A DNA stretch of 64,000 nt from Tribonema minus (lineage: Eukaryota > Sar > Xanthophyceae > Tribonematales > Tribonemataceae), in the NCBI GenBank assembly GCA_017506865.1, contig JAFCMP010000090.1:682001-746000 (forward strand). The letters are read 5' to 3'. The translations under genes and the position numbers were made by a program. Positions within the stretch are counted from its first letter, which is position 1. Every line of letters starts with the position of its first letter. The notes under the pieces were generated by a model. The model did not search any database. It was given only the letters and a program-made list of their open reading frames with translations, and was not told the origin of the DNA. Positions 54,210-62,260 of this stretch are shown here, piece by piece.

Positions 54210-56735
54210 ATGACGACGCTATCAAAACCAGTGACCGAGGAAGGGGCTGGGGACAAGCGCCTGTTCACATATGCTATGAGCGAGACAGTCCTCAAGAAGC
54301 AGAAACGTTGCGTCCGCGGAGCCGAGGAAGATGTCACCATATACCTCTCCGCTCCTGTCGCAGACGTGCAGCTCATCAACTTTGCCCTCTACCCGGGACC
54401 GAGGGCCCAGACGGAGACGGCGCGCACGGAGAAGGAGATGCGCAAGCTACTCAACGCAGGGGTGGAGATGGCGTGGGTGGACTTGTGCTGCATCAGTGCC
54501 AATGTGCGCAACGACATCATCGACCAGGGCGTCATCGCCTCGTGGGTCGTTGACGACGAGATCATTCACGACTTCTACCACCGCTTCTCACTTCAGCTGG
54601 CCGCGGCAGCGAGCATCCCGTGCGTGTACATCGCGGGTAGAACGTGTCAAGCGGCGTTCGAGAGGATGATCACGCTAGGGTTCATCTCCCGCATGGAAGA
54701 GCTCTCCTCGCTCGGAGTGACGTTGTGCGAGGCTGGCGACTGTCGCTTCGCAGCGATAGAGGGACGGCCTCATCCATCGCATCATCTGGTGACAGGCAGG
54801 GAAGTGAGCGCGATGGGGATATTTAAAGAGACGATCGCGATGATCAACGGCGTCGTGAGCTGCTGCGCTAGCGGAGATCTTTCACCGGGGAACATCTCGC
54901 AATGCCTGATCACTGCGATGGGTATCGACGAGGAAGAGCTCGCTGTGAGAATGCGGGGGAGGGAGTACTTGACGCACCTCCTGTACAGCAGCTCCAGTGG
55001 ACGCTTCCCGCTGAGAGACGTACATCTACGGAACGTGAAGGCGCACCTCCCGGAGGTGAGAGCGACACTTTCCAAGTGGGCGGAAAGGGGGATAAACACC
55101 CTCATGTCCATCCTGCGCTCTGGGAACATTTATCTGGACCTCCCCGCATACGACAGCACGTTGGACGTGTGGTTCGAGTGGCTCGGAGCGGCGCGCTTTG
55201 TCACATTTATGTGCAATGGCATCGCCGCTCGCCTGCTGGACCCGCTCTTCGCAGCACGCTTAGAAATCTGGTTTGAGCGGCTCGGAGCGGCGCGCTTTGT
55301 CACATTTATGTGCAATGGCATCGCCGCTCGCCTGCTGGACCCGCTCTTCGCAGCACGCTTAGACATCTGGTTCCAGCGGCTTGGAGCGGCGCGCTTTGTC
55401 ACATTTATGTGCGACAGCATCGCCGCTCGCGTGCTGGACCCACTCTTCGCAGCACGCTTAGAAATCTGGTTTGAGCGGCTCGGAGCGGCGCGCTTTGTCA
55501 CATTTATGTGCGGTGGCATCGCTGTTCGCCTGCTGGACCCGCTCTTCGCAGCGTGCTTAGACATCTGGTTTGAGCGGCTCGGAGCGGCGCGCTTTGTCAC
55601 ATTTATGTGCAATGGCATCGCCGCTCGCCTGCTGGACCCGCTCTTCGCAGCACGCTTAGAAATCTGGTTTGAGCGGCTCGGAGCGGCGCGCTTTGTCACA
55701 TTTATGTGCAATGGCATCGCCGCTCGCCTGCTGGACCCGCTCTTCGCAGCACGCTTAGAAATCTGGTTTGAGCGGCTCGGAGCGGCGCGCTTTGTCACAT
55801 TTATGTGCAATGGCATCGCCGCTCGCCTGCTGGACCCGCTCTTTGCAGCGAGCTTAGAAATCTGGTTTGAGCGGCTCGGAGCGGCGCGCTGTGTCACATT
55901 TATGTGCGACAGCATCGCCGCTCGCCTGCTGGACCCGCTCTTCGCAGCACGCTTAGACATCTGGTTCCAGCGGCTCGGAGCGGCGCGCTTTGTCACATTT
56001 ATGTGCGACAGCATCGCCGCTCGCCTGCTGGACCCACTCTTCGCAGCGAGCTTAGAAATCTGGTTTGAGCGGCTCGGAGCGGCGCTCTTTGTCACATTTA
56101 TGTGTGGCGGAGTTGCTGCTCGCCTGCTGAACCCGCTCTTTGCAGCGAGCTTAGACATTTGGTTTGAGCGGCTCGGAGCGGCGCGCTTTGTCACATTTAT
56201 GTGCAATGGCATCGCCGCTCGCCTGCTGGACCCGCTCTTCGCAGCGAGCTTAGAAATCTGGTTTGAGCGGCTCGGAGCGGCGCTCTTTGTCACATTTATG
56301 TGTGGCGGAGTTGCTGCTCGCCTGCTGGACCCGCTCTTCGCAGCGTGCTTAGAAATCTGGTTTGAGCGGCTCGGAGCGGCGCGCTTTGTCACATTTATGT
56401 GCAATGGCGTCGCCGCTCGCCTACTGGACCCGCTCTTCGCAGCGTGCTTAGAAATCTGGTTTGAGCGGCTCGGAGCGGCGTGCTTTGTCACATTTATGTG
56501 CGATGGCGTCGCCGCTCGCATGCTCAATCCTGCGTTTCAGGCCATTACAAGCAGGTGGTTCAATGCACTCGGAGCACAGAACTTTGCCAGAATATTCGGG
56601 ATAGGGGGATTTACAAAGAGGATCGTCAATGCGAGTTTCGAGAGGCGCGCTGTGAAACTGCTGCACACACTGGGCGGGGATGCCATGTACACGTTTCTGC
56701 GTGCGAACAATGGCAGAAAAATGGACAACATTTGA
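54210..56735 (+). CDS. Protein with fourteen near-identical 33-residue repeats
   Basis: 841 residues. The unique N-terminus (1-315) is mixed alpha/beta without a known motif. Fourteen units of 33 residues (99 bp; 55160-56545) of the form LEIWFERLGAARFVTFMC + (N/D/G)(G/S)(I/V)AARLLDPLFAA(R/S/C) follow, then two degenerate units and a short end. The repeats should form a helical solenoid rich in Trp/Phe/Cys. DNA identity between units is very high, so the array has recently expanded or been homogenised. The role is unknown; binding or surface variation by repeat-number change is possible. Confidence 0.75.
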   Translation: MTTLSKPVTEEGAGDKRLFTYAMSETVLKKQKRCVRGAEEDVTIYLSAPVADVQLINFALYPGPRAQTETARTEKEMRKLLNAGVEMAWVDLCCISANVRNDIIDQGVIASWVVDDEIIHDFYHRFSLQLAAAASIPCVYIAGRTCQAAFERMITLGFISRMEELSSLGVTLCEAGDCRFAAIEGRPHPSHHLVTGREVSAMGIFKETIAMINGVVSCCASGDLSPGNISQCLITAMGIDEEELAVRMRGREYLTHLLYSSSSGRFPLRDVHLRNVKAHLPEVRATLSKWAERGINTLMSILRSGNIYLDLPAYDSTLDVWFEWLGAARFVTFMCNGIAARLLDPLFAARLEIWFERLGAARFVTFMCNGIAARLLDPLFAARLDIWFQRLGAARFVTFMCDSIAARVLDPLFAARLEIWFERLGAARFVTFMCGGIAVRLLDPLFAACLDIWFERLGAARFVTFMCNGIAARLLDPLFAARLEIWFERLGAARFVTFMCNGIAARLLDPLFAARLEIWFERLGAARFVTFMCNGIAARLLDPLFAASLEIWFERLGAARCVTFMCDSIAARLLDPLFAARLDIWFQRLGAARFVTFMCDSIAARLLDPLFAASLEIWFERLGAALFVTFMCGGVAARLLNPLFAASLDIWFERLGAARFVTFMCNGIAARLLDPLFAASLEIWFERLGAALFVTFMCGGVAARLLDPLFAACLEIWFERLGAARFVTFMCNGVAARLLDPLFAACLEIWFERLGAACFVTFMCDGVAARMLNPAFQAITSRWFNALGAQNFARIFGIGGFTKRIVNASFERRAVKLLHTLGGDAMYTFLRANNGRKMDNI
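55160..56545 (+). repeat. 99-bp coding tandem repeat, 14 units
   Basis: In-frame minisatellite inside the 54210 gene; the antisense strand is also open throughout because the unit length is a multiple of three. Confidence 0.9.
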
Positions 56736-56891
56736 AACATGAAGGATTCTCCATTGTCTTTGTTATATGTTGTGGCGGCATAAATTGTGCGCACAAGGTG
56801 AAGAGCGACCCTCGACTGCTGTCAGTCCCCCTGCTACGGACAAGATGCCTTACCCTAGCAGTGTTGGCTTCAAAGTTCGTCACGCACACAT

Positions 56892-57182
56892 ATGGATATG
56901 GAGTTGCCGCACCTACTCTTCTTCGCACGAGACAGAGCGCACCCCTTGACTCTCAAAGCCTTCACATCCGCAGCTCGCATAAAACAAATGCAGAAGATCC
57001 TACAGGATACCGACATGGCGGAAGACATCAACGAGACGCTCTGCGCATGCATCTCCGGCTGGCGGTGTAAAGCCAAAGGGCAGTACGGCGCTAACGACAC
57101 AGTGGCGATTTTTACTCCTCTTGCAAACGGGCTGGCAAGCCCCCACGCCGATTCAAGTCATGGGTCGTCAAGCAGTCGCTGA
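56892..57182 (+). CDS. Hypothetical protein, N-terminal part of a frame-broken gene
   Basis: 96 codons from ATG. The first 80 residues look coding (KAFTSAARIKQMQKILQDTD, TLCACISGWRCKAKG); the last 15 (SPHADSSHGSSSSR) do not. One additional C in the CCCCC run near 57140 would carry the frame into the next ORF, so a homopolymer-length error is likely. Confidence 0.5.
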   Translation: MDMELPHLLFFARDRAHPLTLKAFTSAARIKQMQKILQDTDMAEDINETLCACISGWRCKAKGQYGANDTVAIFTPLANGLASPHADSSHGSSSSR

Positions 57183-57370
57183 AAGTGTTCAAGGACGACT
57201 CTGACATACTCGAAGAGCGCATGAGCGCCAGTGAACAGCGCGCCTTCGATGCAGAGCTCTATCGCTGGAAGCAACAGTTTCCCGAGGTGCAGCGTGTCTT
57301 ATGGATGCGAAAATCCCCTCTGATGAGTTGGGCTCAGGAACTTTCGAACGGGAAAGTCTCATGTTTATAA
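57150..57370 (+). CDS. C-terminal continuation of the 56892 gene
   Basis: Open in the -1 frame: RRFKSWVVKQSLKVFKDDSD, ASEQRAFDAELYRWKQQF and LMSWAQELSNGK. It has no initiation codon at the break, supporting continuation. Helical, charged, unknown function. Combined length would be about 158 residues. Confidence 0.5.
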
Positions 57371-57384
57371 TCTGTACGATATTT

Positions 57385-57879
57385 TTACTTGGAGAAAAGC
57401 TTGCGTATCGAAACAGGAGCTCTAGACAAAGAGCGTTCTGTGCTTGCCTGGTCACCCTCCTGCACTTTGCAGTATGCCTGCACCTTGTCATCAAGAGCCT
57501 TCAGGCCGTCAGAAATGCTGCATGTCTGTACTGCCAATTCACTCATTCTGGTTGTAGCTGTTTCGATTGCAACTGTATTGGACAATACATCTTTCTGCAC
57601 CGCTGCTAGGTCTTGTTCGACCGCATTGCCTAGTGCAGTGTGATCCTCGCTTCTGGCATAACTTTGCAGCATGATTGCCACTTCGTTCACTCGGGCGGCC
57701 ATCACGTCCATCTGTGCACTCAAGTCTTTCGCCAAACCTTGCATCTCTCCTTGCACTTTCTGCTCTATCTCAGACACCTTGGCACACACATCGTTGCGAA
57801 CTTGGTCGGTTTTTGCCTGAGCTTCTGCGCGCACCTTCATCATTTCATCTTCCAAGAGAAGGGACAGCAAGCCACCCAT
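57385..57879 (-). CDS. Coiled-coil protein with a myristoylation-type N-terminus
   Basis: I choose the ATG at 57879, giving 164 residues, because the frame upstream has no clear coding and MGGLLS fits the N-myristoylation signal M-G-x-x-x-S. Residues 12-165 are a continuous coiled coil (KVSEIEQKVQGEMQGLAKDL, ALDDKVQAYCKVQ). Myristoylated coiled coils often line membranes in virions; this is inference. Confidence 0.55.
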   Translation of the reverse strand: MGGLLSLLLEDEMMKVRAEAQAKTDQVRNDVCAKVSEIEQKVQGEMQGLAKDLSAQMDVMAARVNEVAIMLQSYARSEDHTALGNAVEQDLAAVQKDVLSNTVAIETATTRMSELAVQTCSISDGLKALDDKVQAYCKVQEGDQASTERSLSRAPVSIRKLFSK

Positions 57880-57963
57880 ATTTGAGCTACACCTGAAGCG
57901 CATAGAAAAAACACTTGGTGTCTGACACAATGACACGTTAGAATTGTGTCCCCTTCGCATTCC

Positions 57964-57977
57964 TTATTATATAAATC
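57964..57977 (+). promoter_or_regulatory. TATA-like element TTATTATATAAATC
   Basis: 23-36 nt before the ATG at 58000, supporting it over the upstream in-frame non-ATG start. Confidence 0.55.
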
Positions 57978-57999
57978 TCTGAGTACATTTGCGCTCAGC

Positions 58000-58410
58000 A
58001 TGATCGTTGTCAATCACGGTCTTGAGTACTATGTTGTTCTAAGAACCCCTATCGACCGCTTCGCTGTTATACCAGATCTGGAAAAGGCATCAAGGAGGCA
58101 GGTGACCTATACGACTGTAAGCCTCGATCCTGCACCAGACAAGCGTTCTCCCGTGTATGGAGTAATTGTTGTCGTTAAACAAGCACAAAGTGATGACAGA
58201 CTACTGAAGAGCGAGTTTTACGCGCAGCACGCCGCCACATGGTTTCATGACAATCATCAGCGGGTTCTCAGTCTGGACAGCAGGACGGTGCAGGACATGG
58301 TGCTGACAGATGAAGAGCAGCACATGCTGCAGACCATTATTGAGCACCCTGCAGTCAAGGACAACATTGAGAAAATTGGTTGGTTTGATGTCACTCAGCA
58401 CGTTGGCTGA
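58000..58410 (+). CDS. Hypothetical soluble protein
   Basis: 136 residues from the ATG after a TATA-like element. Beta strands (YYVVLRTPIDRFAVIP, SPVYGVIVVVKQ) then a helical C-terminus (EEQHMLQTIIEHPAVKDNIE). No recognised motif. Its end overlaps the convergent 58395 gene by 16 bp. Confidence 0.55.
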   Translation: MIVVNHGLEYYVVLRTPIDRFAVIPDLEKASRRQVTYTTVSLDPAPDKRSPVYGVIVVVKQAQSDDRLLKSEFYAQHAATWFHDNHQRVLSLDSRTVQDMVLTDEEQHMLQTIIEHPAVKDNIEKIGWFDVTQHVG

Positions 58411-58940
58411 TGAATTGGTGCATTGATTTCAACAAACATGTCCTTGCAGAGTATAGAGTCCACAAACTCCTTGTAACCAACACCGTCCCTCTTTACCTCC
58501 CAATCGTTGACCCGGATCCTGTACAATGACAGCATTTTGTGAACCAGCTTCAGAAGCTGTGGCTCCATATCATCTGCTACCTGGAAGCCCATGTGCGAGC
58601 TGAACAGCATATCTGCTTCTTGCGAGTCCATATCTCCAGCGCACTCGTACAAAGTGTTGACGTATATCATTGAGTAAGAAATGAGCTCATGCATGCCGCA
58701 CAGCGGGTGCAAGTATTGGACGAACCGCCAGACCTTGAGGATATAGTACGTGAGCAGCTGGAATTGAGCCATGTCCGCTGCAGACGGTGGATCTATTGCA
58801 CTTGAGATCAGGTCGTGGATATCGCTGACTTCCAATCCGGTCTCTCGAAGGCTGTCCATGTCGTGACGCTGATACATGGCGGCGTCGAGGTTGCGGATGA
58901 CCCTTATGAACACTGTGCTCTCCAGAGGCAGCAGGTGCAT
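58395..58940 (-). CDS. Hypothetical helical protein
   Basis: 181 residues from ATG. Leu-rich helices, Met/Asp-rich, no membrane span longer than 15 residues, no known motif (contains YYILKVWRFVQYLHPLCGM). Neighbours suggest no function. Confidence 0.55.
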   Translation of the reverse strand: MHLLPLESTVFIRVIRNLDAAMYQRHDMDSLRETGLEVSDIHDLISSAIDPPSAADMAQFQLLTYYILKVWRFVQYLHPLCGMHELISYSMIYVNTLYECAGDMDSQEADMLFSSHMGFQVADDMEPQLLKLVHKMLSLYRIRVNDWEVKRDGVGYKEFVDSILCKDMFVEINAPIHQPTC

Positions 58941-59095
58941 GGTTTGATGCTTGGCAGCCGTTGCAGCTGTTGATTGCAGGAAGTGACACCACCTTCACCT
59001 GTCGCATCATTAATCTTGAATCCTGCTAATAATTAATTGCCTGAATCCCCGGCAATCCCGGCGACCTTTGGCTGCATCGGAGCCCCCCGGCAGCC

Positions 59096-59258
59096 CCACA
59101 ACACCCCCACAACACCCCCCCAACACCCCCACAACACCCCCACAACACCCCCACAACAACCCCACAACACCCCCACAACACCCCCACAACACCCCCACGT
59201 CCTACGACGTCCGCCCCCCGTCCGACCCCCGTCCGACTCCCGTCCGACCCCCGTCCCC
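59096..59258. repeat. CACAACACCCC and CCGTCCGACCC minisatellites
   Basis: Units of 11-12 bp (ACAACACCCCC) repeat about ten times at 59096-59200; CGTCCGACCCC units repeat about four times at 59209-59258. Six-frame ORFs through them are Pro/Thr- or Gly/Cys-rich artefacts. Confidence 0.85.
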
Positions 59259-59408
59259 CCACACCATCTGTGTTATTGTAGTCACAGACCTCTGTTCCAA
59301 CCCGTCGACGAGCAGAGAGCCATCTTCGGAACCTTTTGTGGCTCTCCTACCAACAAGTGAGGCCACATAATCTGCCTGACGTTGTGGCCTGCTAGCAAGA
59401 ACACGCAG

Positions 59409-59582
59409 AACCTGAGGGAGCAGCAAGCACAAAGGAGACACAGCTTTGCGTGGAGGAGGCAACAGGCGCTGGGCTACGAGAGCGCGTGTCAGCAGCCTCG
59501 CAGGCCTCATTACATTATACAACAGGTGTGTGAAGCTGAACAGCACATGGTCGAGGGTATGCTAGTGTTGCTGCAGCAGTAG
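59409..59582 (+). CDS. Possible C-terminal exon or small ORF
   Basis: Gln/Arg-rich frame (NLREQQAQRRHSFAWRRQQ, YIIQQVCEAEQHMVEGMLVL) with a GTG at 59382 as only upstream start. A donor-like AACAA|GTGAGG at 59349 and acceptor CTGCTAG at 59395 hint at splicing from the Pro-rich frame upstream, but this is weak. Confidence 0.25.
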   Translation, partial: NLREQQAQRRHSFAWRRQQALGYESACQQPRRPHYIIQQVCEAEQHMVEGMLVLLQQ

Positions 59583-59633
59583 CAATGGCAGAATTTTAAC
59601 CCCGTGTCCAACGCCCCTGTTGCAACAGGGATC

Positions 59634-60605
59634 ATGGCGCACGCGTTAAGGCTTCAGGAGTGGAACTACGTCGGTGGCTTCCTTAACGTGGCCCAGGTGG
59701 CCAGATGTATTCAGCTCAACAAGGAGTTTCATGCAGGAATGCACAAGACCGCATTAGGGGGCACCACTGCGGAAGGCGTCGTGTTCACCACACCATCTCC
59801 CCTCACTCACCCGATTGTCGGTCGCCCCAGCTCTCAGACACACCACCAACTGTTGTGGTCTGATGTGGTGCTGGTGGCACAGATTTTCCGATACACGACG
59901 ATACATGTTGCGAGCACTTTCACACAAACCTGGGCGCAGCTAGTAGCACGTAGGTATGCTCCAATGTTCCATGGGCCTCTACCCCCACCAGGCCGCCTGG
60001 TCTTACCTGAGTGGAGTGAGGGCTTGGAGGTGTTGATGCAGGCTCTTTCACCTCACCCCCACACGCTGACTGTCAAGGTCAACGACGGTTTCAGTTCGTC
60101 ATTTGCGTTCAGAGCAGAGGAGATCTCATTGGAGGGTGACAGTGCTGTTGACGCAGCTGTGCAACTTCCTCAAAACCTTAGCGCACGTACTCTGCGCATC
60201 CTCGACTCTGAGCACATCCGAACAGTAGATGTACAGCATATGCCTGGTGTCCTTAGGCATGTCACACAACAGAGGCCAATCAAGTGGCCCTGCATCATCT
60301 TGGTGTTGACTGAAGTAGCAGTCAACATGGACTGGCCTGCTGTGCTTGATGTAATCGACGCCATGGTCGACACACTTTCTGAGCGTGAGCTGCTTGTTGT
60401 TCATCGCAATCCGTATCTGTTAGTCATGAAAGTGTGTGGTGCAGTAGATGTCGGGCCAGCCGCAGTTGCACGGCGCTATACACAGGTATCAGCATCGGCC
60501 TGGTCTCGTCAACGGCACCTGCGGCGACGGTCGCTGATTGTAACTGTCGCCGTGAAGGAGGCAAACGTCCCCTATGTAGCGCTTGAGGTGCGGGTGGCAC
60601 AGTGA
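59634..60605 (+). CDS. F-box-like/LRR-like protein
   Basis: From ATG 59634, 323 residues (in-frame GTG at 59604 rejected). N-terminal EWNYVGGFLNVAQVARCIQ then LNKEFH resembles an F-box (L..V...L...D....R.V.K.F). The remainder contains Leu-spaced strands (ARTLRILDSEHIRTVDVQHM) like leucine-rich repeats. If correct, it would recruit targets to an SCF ubiquitin ligase, matching the USP and Ulp1-like genes. The match is by eye and weak. Confidence 0.5.
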   Translation: MAHALRLQEWNYVGGFLNVAQVARCIQLNKEFHAGMHKTALGGTTAEGVVFTTPSPLTHPIVGRPSSQTHHQLLWSDVVLVAQIFRYTTIHVASTFTQTWAQLVARRYAPMFHGPLPPPGRLVLPEWSEGLEVLMQALSPHPHTLTVKVNDGFSSSFAFRAEEISLEGDSAVDAAVQLPQNLSARTLRILDSEHIRTVDVQHMPGVLRHVTQQRPIKWPCIILVLTEVAVNMDWPAVLDVIDAMVDTLSERELLVVHRNPYLLVMKVCGAVDVGPAAVARRYTQVSASAWSRQRHLRRRSLIVTVAVKEANVPYVALEVRVAQ

Positions 60606-60853
60606 GTTGGGCCACGTCTGGTACGCCACATGTCCCCTCAACAGTCTGACCCTGTAGCACTCCCTATCAATGTACATACTTCAACACTTTACATGTGCGA
60701 GCCCGGCCTTTGTGTTTGTTTTTGCCACCCTGCAACACCGAGCACGCACAGGTGAGACCGAGTTTTTGTTTGTCATGTGACTGTGATCCGCGCCTTGTTG
60801 AAAGGTGTGTCTGCACATGAACAAGTCGTGGCAACGTCTGATGACGATGAGTG
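60606..60853. other. Intergenic region without recognisable features
   Basis: 248 bp between the convergent F-box-like and chromo-like genes. Nothing recognised. Confidence 0.5.
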
Positions 60854-61198
60854 CTACACACTAGGTGCCGGCCTTGTCGCGTAAACTGGCAGTCTGTCTG
60901 CATACCTCAGCTCATACAAAGCATGGAAGACATCTAAAGCCCAGGGTGTAACTTGCTCTAGCATGTCATCTTCTGAGACCCATGCGTGCGTGTTGCCGTC
61001 TCTGGACTGCCACTTGTAGCGCCATGAACCGTTAGCTTCTGCTCTACGATCCAAGACTCTAAACAGCTTGCTACCATCCTCCAGCTCTTCTAACTGGGCG
61101 GGACTGAGCAGTGCGTGCGGACCTTGGGTCTCTAGGTGCGCAGGTCTGAGGTGGAATAGTGTGAGTGTCAGTGCTATAGTGCAACTGTCAGCATTCAT
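60854..61198 (-). CDS. Chromo-like domain protein
   Basis: Start at ATG 61198, which overlaps the stop of the upstream gene as ATGA; 114 residues. The motif LFRVLDRRAEANGSWRYKW, then QSRDGNTHAWVSEDDM, matches chromo/SH3-like folds (hydrophobic strand, W.Y.W, then W...dd(L/M)). Chromo-like domains bind methylated histone tails or integrase partners. The preceding frame is open for 46 codons upstream, so coupling to or fusion with the upstream gene is possible. Confidence 0.5.
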   Translation of the reverse strand: MNADSCTIALTLTLFHLRPAHLETQGPHALLSPAQLEELEDGSKLFRVLDRRAEANGSWRYKWQSRDGNTHAWVSEDDMLEQVTPWALDVFHALYELRYADRLPVYATRPAPSV

Positions 61199-61896
61199 TC
61201 GACAGTGACCTGATGTAGACCGTATTTGCGCAAGTGGCGGTGTAAGCTTGTCTTCGGTTTGGCCGTTGCAAAGAAAATGTGAGGGTAGCCTTCGGATTGG
61301 TAGAGGCTCATCTTGAAATAGTTCACAACCTGACAAAGCTCACGACTGAGTATGTGAATTTTGTGTCGCTGATTCAGCAAATGTGGTAGGGTCAACAAGT
61401 TTGTGCCGTAGTCTGCCATGCCAGTTTTCGGATGACGAGATCTGATACCACCGTCAGGGTCAGTTACGATGCGAATGGGGAACACATTTTCTGTTGACAT
61501 GTGCGCGCAGTACACAAACAAATCGTTCACTTGGTAATTGTCATCCCAGTCCTCGCTGTCCAAAGTGTAAAAGTACTTTTGACACCGGTAGTAGTCCTTC
61601 AGATTTGACATTCTGCCAAGCACATATTGTTTGCATGGCTCGCCCTTTGCTGTCATCACCATACCGGCGAGGGGAATGGTATGTATGGAGTCGCAAGAGC
61701 GAGGCGACATGGCTTTCTTCTTCAACCAGTCACGTGTCTGACAGTAGTGGCTCACATCCGTGACCTCTTTGGCGCCGCCTGCGACCTCCCGTATCACCGC
61801 ACGCGCCAAATCACCATTACGAGCATTGTCGCGTACGACATTCCCCACAAAATCTATGCCGGAACATCCCATTTTACGCACTCTACGCGGCGGCAT
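61195..61896 (-). CDS. Hypothetical protein
   Basis: 233 residues from ATG with a CATAAATAATG element about 22-33 nt upstream. Mixed alpha/beta with aromatic- and His-rich segments (YYRCQKYFYTLDSEDWDDNY, VNDLFVYCAHMSTENVFPIR). No family recognised. Its stop overlaps the chromo-like gene start by ATGA. Confidence 0.6.
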   Translation of the reverse strand: MPPRRVRKMGCSGIDFVGNVVRDNARNGDLARAVIREVAGGAKEVTDVSHYCQTRDWLKKKAMSPRSCDSIHTIPLAGMVMTAKGEPCKQYVLGRMSNLKDYYRCQKYFYTLDSEDWDDNYQVNDLFVYCAHMSTENVFPIRIVTDPDGGIRSRHPKTGMADYGTNLLTLPHLLNQRHKIHILSRELCQVVNYFKMSLYQSEGYPHIFFATAKPKTSLHRHLRKYGLHQVTVE

Positions 61897-61971
61897 GGTT
61901 GTGCTAGTGTTGACGCAACATTATTTATGGTAGTTAAATTAGCTTCAGTCAGCAGCTTTAGCAGATTGCTG

Positions 61972-62112
61972 CTAAAGCTGTGTTGAAGCGTCTGCCAGAT
62001 GCAGAAAATCGTAAAATGCACCCTGCATCTGAGCTCTCACTAGATCACTCCACATCCTTTCGAAGGACAGGGCCACTTGAATTTTGCATAAGTGGTGGAA
62101 GTTGGGCATCAT
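61972..62112 (-). CDS. Possible small ORF
   Basis: 46 residues from ATG 62112 (MMPNFHHLCKIQVALSFERM). Balanced composition. The frame extends upstream to 62283 with less plausible sequence. The remaining gap to 62260 shows nothing else. Confidence 0.3.
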   Translation of the reverse strand: MMPNFHHLCKIQVALSFERMWSDLVRAQMQGAFYDFLHLADASTQL

Positions 62113-62260
62113 TACACTCCTTGAACGTTTCAGCAGTGTGAGTGCAAAAGAAGTGTGAAGACATAAAATGCAAGTATCATTGATTGCCAAACTATATTGA
62201 GGCCCAACGCATGGCTGCAGCGTGTGTATGGAAGGTCTTCTGCAAGCTAGGTTACATTCT

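Larger units (their letters stand above)
58941..59633. other. Intergenic region with two minisatellites
   Basis: About 690 bp. Repeats occupy 59096-59200 and 59209-59258. A plus-strand open frame to 59582 (low confidence) follows; no other gene is supported. Confidence 0.5.

Noticed and set aside
55130..56527. 465-codon antisense ORF across the 99-bp repeats
   Set aside because: It is open only because the unit length is a multiple of three; the composition (Ser/Ala/Asn/Lys) is a mirror of the sense repeat, and the sense frame has a full unique N-terminal domain.
59010..59370. Gly/Cys- and Pro/Thr-rich ORFs
   Set aside because: Translations of the CACAACACCCC and CGTCCGACCCC minisatellites.
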